In this document: one piece after another, positions 1 to 7,661 of the stretch
Position numbering within the stretch: position 1 is the stretch's first letter
How the letters are laid out: each line of letters begins with the position of its first letter
NCBI GenBank assembly: GCA_045544195.1
Contig: JAZPYO010000031.1
Location: 42,199-106,198 of the forward strand
Direction: 5' to 3'
Length of the DNA stretch: 64,000 nt
Source of the DNA: RGIG7213 sp045544195
Lineage (GTDB): Bacteria > Bacillota > Clostridia > Oscillospirales > CAG-272
Made by a program: the position numbers and the translations under genes
Notes under the pieces: model-generated
The model's input: the letters and a program-made list of their open reading frames with translations, nothing else
What the model was told of the DNA's origin: nothing
Database searches by the model: none

Positions 1-1
1 A

Positions 2-229
2 CTTAAGCTTTTATCATTCAATGTTTGCTACTTTATCATATATACGGTATCCGTCCGCATCCTGATGCTTGATGAAACATCGGCATTGGACGGGAAGGTC
101 TACTTTTTTGTCATGTTCATTATAGGAAATGTGACGTTTATTATGATCGACGTGCTTATGCGTCTTGTAGCAACTCTTTACACCCTGAAGCTGCGCAAAC
201 AGCTCAAAATTGATAAATTACTAAAGTAA
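2..229 (+). CDS. C-terminal fragment of an unidentified membrane protein
   Basis: The frame is open from the left edge to a TAA at 227-229, giving about 75 C-terminal residues of a protein that begins outside the window. The visible part has two hydrophobic stretches (around FNVCYFIIYTVSV and VYFFVMFIIGNVTFIMI) separated by a short charged loop, and ends in a basic tail (TLKLRKQLKIDKLLK) that would lie in the cytoplasm. It looks like the last two helices of an integral membrane protein. No family is recognisable from this fragment. It lies 27 nt upstream of recG on the same strand and may share its transcript. Confidence 0.6.
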   Translation, partial: LKLLSFNVCYFIIYTVSVRILMLDETSALDGKVYFFVMFIIGNVTFIMIDVLMRLVATLYTLKLRKQLKIDKLLK

Positions 230-256
230 CAAAGGATTAATTCGGTAGGTAAACCA

Positions 257-2356
257 ATGGCGATCACTCTTCAAACCGGCATAAGAAGCATTTCCGGTAT
301 AGGCGAATCACGTGCAAGGGCACTTGCAAAGCTTAACATTTTCACAGTTGAAGATCTTCTTTATCACTTTCCCAGAGCATACGAATACAGAGGAAATGTA
401 AAAACATTGATCTCTGCACAGGACGGCGAGATAGCTTCATTTATTCTGACAGTAGCATCTGTGCCGACAGTTGCACGCGGCAAAAACAATGTAACGTATA
501 TGAAATTTCTGACATATGACGATACTGCTAAATGCACTGTGACGATATTCAATCAGAATTACTTAAAAAGCACGTACAAAACAGGTCAGACCTACAGAGC
601 ATACGGAAAGATCGTCAAGTTTGGCAGACAGTTTGAAATGGTTAACCCGACTCTTGAGCTTATCACATCCGATAATGAGCTTTTGCCGCTTTTCCCTGTT
701 TATCCCGCAACAGAGGATATGTCAGGAAAGCAGATATTCCATCTTACCGAAACCGTTTTTCGTTATATTGAAGAAAACGGCAAAGAGCAGATAGTAGAAG
801 AAAATCTTCCTGCCGATACGGTTGAATCGGAAAAGCTCCTTTCAAGATACGAGGCTATACACAGATTGCACCGCCCTGAAGGATTTTCTTCATTGAACGA
901 TGCAAAACGCAGAATGATGTACGAGGAGCTGTATTTTTTTGCTTGCGATATGTATAAGCGTAAGCAACAGTCAAAGATAGGCACGGCTCCCGATATTTCA
1001 GGCTGTGATATGTCAGATTTCAAAAATGCTCTGACATTTGAGCTGACAGATGCACAAAGACGAACGCTGAACGAAATATACAGCGATATGACGAGTCCTA
1101 AGCATCTTCCTATGCAAAGACTCGTATCCGGAGATGTCGGATCAGGCAAAACGATATGCGCCGCAGGTGCGGCATTTATAAGCGCCAGAAGCGGATTTCA
1201 GACAGCGCTGCTCGTTCCTACCGAAATACTCGCGCGTCAGCATTATAACGAGCTTTACAAATTCTTTTCTCCGCTCGGAATCAACGTATCGCTGCTTGTC
1301 GGTAATATGACAAAATCCGAAAAAGCCAAAACATACGAAGGCATACAAAGCGGAAGCGCACACATCGTTGTAGGAACGCACGCGCTTTTGACAGACAAGA
1401 TCGCTTTTGACCGTTTGGGGCTGGTAATTTGCGACGAACAACACCGCTTCGGAGTAAACCAGCGCGAGCTTCTTTTAAAGAAGGGCGAAGGAGTTCATAT
1501 GCTTGTTATGAGCGCGACGCCTATTCCCCGCACTCTTGCAATGGTAATGTTCGGCGATCTGGACGTTTCTGTAATTGACGTTCTTCCTCCGGGAAGAAAG
1601 CGTGTCAGCACATACGTTGTTGATGAAGACTACAGATCGCGGATAAATGAATTTATTCGCAAGGAGATCGCTGTCGATCATCAGGTATATGTGGTATGCC
1701 CCGCGGTCGAGGAATCGGATAACGGAGAAATTCCGATTTCAGTTTCCCAAAGCCCTGAAAAAATACGTGAATATAAAGAATCGCTTTCATTACGAAAATC
1801 CGCAGTAGCTTACGCAGAACAGCTTCAGAAGGAAGTATTTCCCGACAGAAATGTCGCCTGCATACACGGCAAAATGAAGGCAGAAGAAAAAAGTCGCATT
1901 ATGGAAGGCTTTGAACTTGGAAAAATTGACATTCTCGTCAGCACCACGGTGATCGAGGTGGGTGTAAACATTCCAAATGCCACGCTTATGATCATCGAAA
2001 ACGCTGAATGCTTCGGCTTATCACAGCTTCATCAGCTCAGAGGCCGAGTTGGCAGAAGCAGCAAAAAATCGTTCTGTATTCTCGTTTCGGCATCAAGATC
2101 GGCAACAGCGCTCAAACGCCTTGAAATAATGAAGGATACATCGAACGGCTTCAAAATAGCAGAGCAGGATCTGAAAATGCGAGGCCCCGGTGATTTTATA
2201 AAAAATGAAGCAGGTGCAATACGCCAGCACGGAAAGCTGAAGCTGTCTTTGTGTGAAGGTCTTGATGATACAAAGCTTCTGTATTCTGCATTTAAAGCGG
2301 CAGAAAATCACGTAATGTGCAACAAAAATATATCAAAGACTGTTGAAAGGACGTAG
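257..2356 (+). CDS. recG: ATP-dependent DNA helicase RecG
   Basis: RecG remodels stalled replication forks and Holliday junctions in the cytoplasm. The 699-residue product has the family layout: an N-terminal wedge/OB region (about 1-250) opening with a helix-hairpin-like segment (SISGIGESRARALAKL), then two helicase lobes. Walker A is GDVGSGKT (about 292-299), the DEQH box is CDEQHRFG (about 392-399), motif III is MSATPIPRT (about 417-425), and the second lobe carries VIEVGVNIPNA and QLRGRVGR. Length matches RecG of other Firmicutes (about 680 residues). The start is supported by an AGGT-type ribosome-binding site just upstream. The stop is one base before the ATG of the MscS gene, so the two are probably cotranscribed. 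Confidence 0.96.
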   Translation: MAITLQTGIRSISGIGESRARALAKLNIFTVEDLLYHFPRAYEYRGNVKTLISAQDGEIASFILTVASVPTVARGKNNVTYMKFLTYDDTAKCTVTIFNQNYLKSTYKTGQTYRAYGKIVKFGRQFEMVNPTLELITSDNELLPLFPVYPATEDMSGKQIFHLTETVFRYIEENGKEQIVEENLPADTVESEKLLSRYEAIHRLHRPEGFSSLNDAKRRMMYEELYFFACDMYKRKQQSKIGTAPDISGCDMSDFKNALTFELTDAQRRTLNEIYSDMTSPKHLPMQRLVSGDVGSGKTICAAGAAFISARSGFQTALLVPTEILARQHYNELYKFFSPLGINVSLLVGNMTKSEKAKTYEGIQSGSAHIVVGTHALLTDKIAFDRLGLVICDEQHRFGVNQRELLLKKGEGVHMLVMSATPIPRTLAMVMFGDLDVSVIDVLPPGRKRVSTYVVDEDYRSRINEFIRKEIAVDHQVYVVCPAVEESDNGEIPISVSQSPEKIREYKESLSLRKSAVAYAEQLQKEVFPDRNVACIHGKMKAEEKSRIMEGFELGKIDILVSTTVIEVGVNIPNATLMIIENAECFGLSQLHQLRGRVGRSSKKSFCILVSASRSATALKRLEIMKDTSNGFKIAEQDLKMRGPGDFIKNEAGAIRQHGKLKLSLCEGLDDTKLLYSAFKAAENHVMCNKNISKTVERT

Positions 2357-2357
2357 A

Positions 2358-3455
2358 ATGACATATATAATTGACTTTATTGAAAGCTTTCCTTCGGCGT
2401 TTGAGGACTTCTGTGAAGCATATTTTGCCAAAATAATGGTATGTATCGTTATAGTACTGCTGTTCTTGGCGATCAAATTCATAATCGTCGCACTCGCTAA
2501 AAAGATAGTACGCAATATGTGTTCAAAAAAGGATGCAAATCCTGAGCGTGTAAAGGCAATGGCAAGGATCGTTGTGCCTCCGCTGCGGATACTCGTGATA
2601 ACGGCAGCGCTTGCCGTATGCACGATGATATTGGATCTTCCGCAGGGAGCGCACGATGTATGTATGCGTGTTGTAAAGAGCCTTTTGCTCATTTCCCTTT
2701 TTTCAGCGCTGTACGGTCTGTCAGGCTATGCAAAATACCTTGTTAATAAGCTGTATGAGCAAAGCCACGTTGCCCCGTACAACCTTGCAGCCAATTACAT
2801 CGGCGTTATACTTAAAACTATCGTTCTGACAATAGGGGCTCTGACCGTAATTCAACAATGGGTGAGCAACATATCAACTCTGCTTGCAGGACTGAGCATA
2901 GGCGGTATAGCCATTGCACTCGCCGCACAGAATACGGCAGAAAACTTTTTCGGCTCTTTGACTGTAATTTTCGATCATCCGTTTGAGATCGGCGATTACA
3001 TAGAGGTCGGGTCAGTTTCAGGTACGGTCGAAAAGATGGGCTTCCGTTCCACAAAAATACGCCGATCGGACCAGGCTCTCGTTATTATGCCGAATGCAAA
3101 AATGACAAACGAGCATATAGTAAACTGGACAACCATATCAAAACGCAGAGTAGATGCTGTTCTCGGCATCTTATACAATACCCCGACAGATAAGATACTG
3201 CTCTTCAAGCAGGAGATAGAGCAGATACTTTTGCAAACAGAGCTCATAGAGCACGATTCATTTTACGTTTTATTCAGCACGTTTTCCGATTCATCACTTG
3301 ATATCAGTCTGAGATATTACGTTTTGTCGCCATCATACAGCGATATGTGTAAAAAGAAGGACGAGATCAATATCAAAATACTCGATGCTGCAAGACGCAT
3401 AGGCGTCGGTTTTGCGTATCCTTCCAGAAGCATATACATCGAAAACAACACTTGA
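2358..3455 (+). CDS. Small-conductance mechanosensitive channel, MscS family
   Basis: This predicted 365-residue inner-membrane protein is an MscS-type channel that would release solutes on hypo-osmotic shock. Two N-terminal helices (about 10-35 and 70-115) precede the pore region GLSIGGIAIALAAQNTAEN (about 178-196), followed by the beta domain motif FDHPFEIGDYIEVG and MPNAKMTNEHIVNW, which are hallmarks of the family. The ATG at 2358 was chosen over an in-frame TTG at 2343 because GAAAGGA (2345-2351) lies at normal distance from it. It follows the recG stop by one base, pointing to translational coupling. The exact subfamily (MscS versus YnaI-like) cannot be settled by eye. Confidence 0.93.
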   Translation: MTYIIDFIESFPSAFEDFCEAYFAKIMVCIVIVLLFLAIKFIIVALAKKIVRNMCSKKDANPERVKAMARIVVPPLRILVITAALAVCTMILDLPQGAHDVCMRVVKSLLLISLFSALYGLSGYAKYLVNKLYEQSHVAPYNLAANYIGVILKTIVLTIGALTVIQQWVSNISTLLAGLSIGGIAIALAAQNTAENFFGSLTVIFDHPFEIGDYIEVGSVSGTVEKMGFRSTKIRRSDQALVIMPNAKMTNEHIVNWTTISKRRVDAVLGILYNTPTDKILLFKQEIEQILLQTELIEHDSFYVLFSTFSDSSLDISLRYYVLSPSYSDMCKKKDEINIKILDAARRIGVGFAYPSRSIYIENNT

Positions 3456-3484
3456 GAATAACGAACAACGATTGAGAGGTTATT

Positions 3485-4528
3485 ATGAATATAGCAATAC
3501 TGATACCTGCATACAAGCCGTGCGAGGAATTATTCATACCGTTTTTACGGGAGCTTTCGGAAATATTCCCTCACATTGTTATAGTCAATGACGGAAGCGG
3601 TATTGAATATGATCCCGTATTTGAAAAATGCAAGGAATTCACGCTTGACGTCATACACCACTACATAAACAAGGGCAAGGGCAGCGCCTTGAAAAGCGGT
3701 ATCGGATACATCAAGGACCGTATGACATATATCGACGGAATAATAACGGCTGACTGTGACGGGCAGCATGCAGTGCAGGATATAATAAGAGTCGGAAAAG
3801 AGCTTGAAGATCATCCTGATATGCTGATAATAGGCGGCAGAGGCTTTGACGAAAACGTTCCGTTCCGCTCACAGCTCGGCAATACCGTAACGAGAGGTCT
3901 TTTCAGGCTTTCGAGCGGTATGAAGATATACGATACCCAGACGGGTCTGAGGGCTTTTTCAAGGGAGCATTTCGATTCATTTGCAAGGCTTAACGGCGAC
4001 CGATACGAATATGAAATGAATATGCTGCTAAAGCTCCGCGAGCTTGGAATAAAGCCCCGTGAAATAAAAATAAAGACAATATACATTAATGATAATGCAA
4101 CGAGCCATTACAACGCATTAAAGGATTCTATGCGTATAGCGTCACGCCTTTTGCTTTTTGCATCGGGAAGCCTTGTGTCGTTTTTGCTGGATTACGGTCT
4201 TTTTTGCCTGTTTTCATACGTTTTTTCAATTCAGTATTGGCTGGCGTTTATAATTGCAAGGATGATCAGCGCATCCTTTAATTACATAATCAACAGGAAG
4301 ATCGTATTCGGCGGCGAATGCCCTGCCTCAGCGGTAGTAAAATACACCGCTCTTGCGCTTATAGTTATGGCGCTTGGAAGCGGAATTATGTTTGTGACAG
4401 GTAATTTTTTCGCCGAAGCATCAGTTATTCCCGTTATCATCAAGGCTGTATACGATACAATTATGTATTTTATAAATTATATTATCCAGCGTGATTTTGT
4501 CTTCAAGGTGAAAAAGAAATCAAATTGA
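3485..4528 (+). CDS. Family 2 glycosyltransferase fused to a GtrA-like membrane domain
   Basis: The first 200 residues are a GT-A fold of the dolichol-phosphate-mannose-synthase type: an opening IPAYKP, VNDGSG (about 32-37), KGSALKSGI and the metal-binding DCDGQH (about 90-95). Residues about 218-340 form four hydrophobic helices typical of GtrA/PF04138 proteins, with the basic motif NYIINRKIVF. Such fusions are thought to make and flip polyprenyl-linked sugars for wall or surface polymer decoration; substrate unknown. A GAGAGG ribosome-binding site precedes the ATG. It lies between the MscS gene and a surface lipoprotein gene on the same strand. Confidence 0.9.
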   Translation: MNIAILIPAYKPCEELFIPFLRELSEIFPHIVIVNDGSGIEYDPVFEKCKEFTLDVIHHYINKGKGSALKSGIGYIKDRMTYIDGIITADCDGQHAVQDIIRVGKELEDHPDMLIIGGRGFDENVPFRSQLGNTVTRGLFRLSSGMKIYDTQTGLRAFSREHFDSFARLNGDRYEYEMNMLLKLRELGIKPREIKIKTIYINDNATSHYNALKDSMRIASRLLLFASGSLVSFLLDYGLFCLFSYVFSIQYWLAFIIARMISASFNYIINRKIVFGGECPASAVVKYTALALIVMALGSGIMFVTGNFFAEASVIPVIIKAVYDTIMYFINYIIQRDFVFKVKKKSN

Positions 4529-4571
4529 AATGCTTCAAAACTAAGCAAAGACAATTTTTCGGAGGTATCAT

Positions 4572-6134
4572 ATGAAAGCACAAAGGATGCTTATCAAGCG
4601 CTCTGTCACTTTGATCTTGTGCGTCATCACCGTTTTGATTTGTATTTTCAGCAGCGGTTGTACACCGTCATCGGAGCATACCGACACAGACGTGATCTCA
4701 GATGTTACAAATAACTCTGAAACACTTTATCCGTCAGAGGATACGGAAGCAGACGATTCAGGCATATTTGAAGAAACGGAAAACGATCAGACGTTACCTC
4801 AAAATCAACAATCATCAAATGACACGTTGTACGAGGATACCGAAGATACATATACTGACGGGATAACGACCGACGGATATATAACCGACAGCACGATTGA
4901 TCAAACGGAAGGCACGATAGAAGAAACGGATCCGCCCTTAACCCAAGTGCCCGAAACAGATCCACCTGCAACAGACGCACCAAAGCCGACAGTAAAAACA
5001 TCTACTCCGGAAATATTAGGCACATACAGGCAGGCATCCGACAGAATAATAATTTACGGCAGGACAGAGCCTGATGCTATGATAACATACAGCTGGGGAA
5101 GCAATTCATCATTTACAGACAGTGCAAGAGGTGAATATTTCTACGTAGAGGTAAACGGCTCAGGAACACAAAAGGTAACGCTTTGCGCAACTGCCGACGG
5201 CAAAAAGGCAAGCGATGAAATATCGTTCGATGTCAGCTTCAAGAGTGTTGAGCTTACGGATGTATTCGGCGGAAGAAATTCCCGCCTTTATCTGAGAAGC
5301 ACGGTAGACACACTTTTCGGCGGATCGTCAACTACCGAAAAGACTCTTCAAAACGCGAGAACACAGATCTCATCAAAGCTGAAAAAAATACAGAGCCTTA
5401 CGGGCAAGGACACAAAGCTCATATACATTTTAGCTCCAAACCCTGTGAATATATACTACGATCAGATGTACCCTTATCTTGTGACGAACAGCAGATCCTC
5501 TACGGCGGCGATGCAGTTTGTCAGCTATATGAACGGCGCAGGAAAGCACGAGGATATTATAGTTCCCGATCTTATGAACGTATTTGATCTTCATAAGGAC
5601 GAGCCTATATACTTCCGCACGGATACTCACTGGTCTGAGCTTGGTGCATACTATGCATACGTTGAAATGATGAATAATATTAAAAAGGATTTCACAAATG
5701 CATCAGCTCATCCGCTGTCTGATTTTACAGTTGTTGATACAGATTGCTCAGCAGGTGATCTTGCAAATATGCTTACCAATGATATGCGTGAATATACACC
5801 GATGTTCCATGCAAATTTTGAGCAAACAGGACAGTTCTACACAGCAAAGCGTGCTGCAGGAAATATCGTATGCAACATCCCTGTCGGAACGTATCCGACC
5901 GTATCAACGGTAAACAACAGCTCGTTGCCCACAGGATATCTTATAGGTGATTCATACGGAGCATTTTTCCTTCCGTTTGCGGGAATGGGCTTCAAAAGAC
6001 TTGTTGTAAATCCTGGCATTCTCTGGGATTATCCTATAAACGAAGAAATACTTAAAACAGAAAAGCCTGACTACATCGTTTTTGTTTATACAGACAGAAA
6101 CATCGGCGGAAATCTGGCACAACTTTTAATATGA
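4572..6134 (+). CDS. DHHW-family (SGNH-like) surface lipoprotein, paralogue 1
   Basis: The 520-residue product starts with a basic stretch, a hydrophobic core and the lipobox FSSGC (Cys about 31), so it is probably lipid-anchored outside the cell. A low-complexity Thr/Asp/Glu/Pro stalk (about 32-145, including ETDPPATDAPKP) leads to a small beta domain and then a DHHW-type domain: YILAPNPVNIYYD, then TDTHWSELGAYYAY (about 350-363). The DTHW block corresponds to the catalytic Asp-His pair of AlgJ/AlgX-like O-acetyltransferases, and GDSYG near the end matches an SGNH nucleophile block. Family members usually act with an MBOAT acyl carrier, which is not in this window. The gene at 11824 is a clear paralogue. 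The acyl-transfer role is inferred. Confidence 0.85.
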   Translation: MKAQRMLIKRSVTLILCVITVLICIFSSGCTPSSEHTDTDVISDVTNNSETLYPSEDTEADDSGIFEETENDQTLPQNQQSSNDTLYEDTEDTYTDGITTDGYITDSTIDQTEGTIEETDPPLTQVPETDPPATDAPKPTVKTSTPEILGTYRQASDRIIIYGRTEPDAMITYSWGSNSSFTDSARGEYFYVEVNGSGTQKVTLCATADGKKASDEISFDVSFKSVELTDVFGGRNSRLYLRSTVDTLFGGSSTTEKTLQNARTQISSKLKKIQSLTGKDTKLIYILAPNPVNIYYDQMYPYLVTNSRSSTAAMQFVSYMNGAGKHEDIIVPDLMNVFDLHKDEPIYFRTDTHWSELGAYYAYVEMMNNIKKDFTNASAHPLSDFTVVDTDCSAGDLANMLTNDMREYTPMFHANFEQTGQFYTAKRAAGNIVCNIPVGTYPTVSTVNNSSLPTGYLIGDSYGAFFLPFAGMGFKRLVVNPGILWDYPINEEILKTEKPDYIVFVYTDRNIGGNLAQLLI

Positions 6135-6148
6135 TTTGAGGAAAGAAT

Positions 6149-7276
6149 ATGATAGAAAAGGTAGTACGTAACGGAATTGACAGAGCAAAACGCATACAAG
6201 GAGTGGTCAAGGATCTGAGCGTCGGGCTTATAACCAATATGTCCGGCGTAACAAAAGAGCTTGTACCGAGCTACGTTGTACTTAATGAGTTTTGCAATCT
6301 TAAAGCGCTTTTTTCTCCCGAGCACGGCTTATACGGCGCCGCACAGGCGGGCTGCAGAATAGACAGCGAGGAGATCGAGCCTATAACGAACACCCCTGTA
6401 TACAGTCTTTACGGGGATAAAAAAGCTCCCGATGAGGAAATGCTGAGCGGAATAGATATGCTCGTTTTTGATATGCAGGATGTCGGCGCAAGATTTTATA
6501 CTTATCTTTATACCATGACAAGATCTATGCGTTCTGCCGCAAAGGCAAATATTCCATTCGTCGTATTTGACAGAATGAACCCCATTTGCTGCGGAAAGAT
6601 CGAAGGAGAAATACTCAACGAGGAAAACGCCTCATTTATCGGAGAATATGCCGTTCCGATACGGTACGGTATGACAATAGGCGAGTTTGCACGGTATATA
6701 AATGCAACGTACAATCTCGGTGCTGATCTTTATGTAGTTCCCTGCACAGGATTAGACAGAAGAACATTCCACAGCCAGACAGATCTTCAATGGGTCGCTC
6801 CGTCTCCCAATATGCCTACCGTGCAAACGGCGCTTGTGTACCCAGGAACGTGTATATTTGAAGCTACAAAGCAGGTTTCAGAGGGCAGAGGAACAACACA
6901 GCCGTTCGAAATGATCGGCGCTCCTAACTTCAGCGGCAGACAAATAGCCGAAAAAATGAATTCGTATAAGCTCGACGGAGTCGTATTCCGCCCTGTATGC
7001 TTCACTCCTACATTTTCAAAGTTTCAGGGCGAGCTTTGCTCAGGCGTTCAGCTGCACGTAACGAACAAAAAAGCGTTTTCTCCCTTTGCCGCAGGTGTAA
7101 GATTGGCAGAAACGCTTCGTGATATGTACGATATTGAATTCAACGAAAAAGCGATGTGCCGCATATTCGGAACAGACCGTCTTTACAACGGGGTTTCCGC
7201 AGACACGCTTATTAATGACAGCATAAGAACAAGCGAGGCGTTTAAAAAAAGATCGTCATCGTTCTACCTGTATTAA
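6149..7276 (+). CDS. DUF1343 / NamZ-like exo-beta-N-acetylmuramidase
   Basis: The 375-residue product matches the DUF1343 family, whose studied Bacillus member NamZ removes terminal MurNAc from peptidoglycan fragments. Family blocks are all visible: GLITNMSGV (about 26-34), LFSPEHGLYG, MLVFDMQDVGARFYTYLY, VFDRMNP, WVAPSPNMPT and PGTCIFEATKQVSEGRGTTQPFE. No signal peptide is present at the ATG at 6149 (it opens MIEKVVRNGIDRAKR), so the protein appears cytosolic, unlike exported homologues. The start has a GAGGAAAG ribosome-binding site. It is 14 nt behind the DHHW lipoprotein gene and its stop overlaps the stop of a convergent small gene. Confidence 0.88.
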   Translation: MIEKVVRNGIDRAKRIQGVVKDLSVGLITNMSGVTKELVPSYVVLNEFCNLKALFSPEHGLYGAAQAGCRIDSEEIEPITNTPVYSLYGDKKAPDEEMLSGIDMLVFDMQDVGARFYTYLYTMTRSMRSAAKANIPFVVFDRMNPICCGKIEGEILNEENASFIGEYAVPIRYGMTIGEFARYINATYNLGADLYVVPCTGLDRRTFHSQTDLQWVAPSPNMPTVQTALVYPGTCIFEATKQVSEGRGTTQPFEMIGAPNFSGRQIAEKMNSYKLDGVVFRPVCFTPTFSKFQGELCSGVQLHVTNKKAFSPFAAGVRLAETLRDMYDIEFNEKAMCRIFGTDRLYNGVSADTLINDSIRTSEAFKKRSSSFYLY

Positions 7277-7533
7277 AAAAACATAAGCAATACGGCGCAC
7301 AGCAGACTGCAAAATGCAACGCCGATAAAGAACCACAGAGGTCGGATATATTTATCCGACTTCTTTTTTTGATTTACAGAAAACTCCTCTGATATTCTTT
7401 TTGCTTCATTCGTCATATCCCTGCGCTTCAGATTCGGATCGGCGCTTGTTTTTACGATAAAATATGCCTCATCAAATATTCCGCTTTTCGTGTCCTTCAA
7501 AACTATCACCTTTCTTTGTGTTCCCTTTACCAT
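7273..7533 (-). CDS. Small tail-anchored membrane protein, unknown function
   Basis: An 86-residue protein: a charged soluble part (about 1-60) and one C-terminal hydrophobic helix (LWFFIGVAFCSLLCAVLLMFF) reaching the end, as in tail-anchored proteins. The ATG at 7533 was preferred to an upstream one at 7557 because AGGAG (7541-7545 on the complement) sits 7 nt before it. It is convergent with the NamZ-like gene, their stop codons overlapping. No family recognised. The good ribosome-binding site and clear topology argue that it is real. Confidence 0.65.
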   Translation of the reverse strand: MVKGTQRKVIVLKDTKSGIFDEAYFIVKTSADPNLKRRDMTNEAKRISEEFSVNQKKKSDKYIRPLWFFIGVAFCSLLCAVLLMFF

Positions 7534-7661
7534 ATCAATTCTCCTATCTGTATTCATAAATGGATTGTTATCACAAACAGATTATTTATTCACGGTAAAA
7601 TATGAATAAGCGCTGCATATTCTGAACAACATATACTTATAATTACGAAAGGATAATAAGT

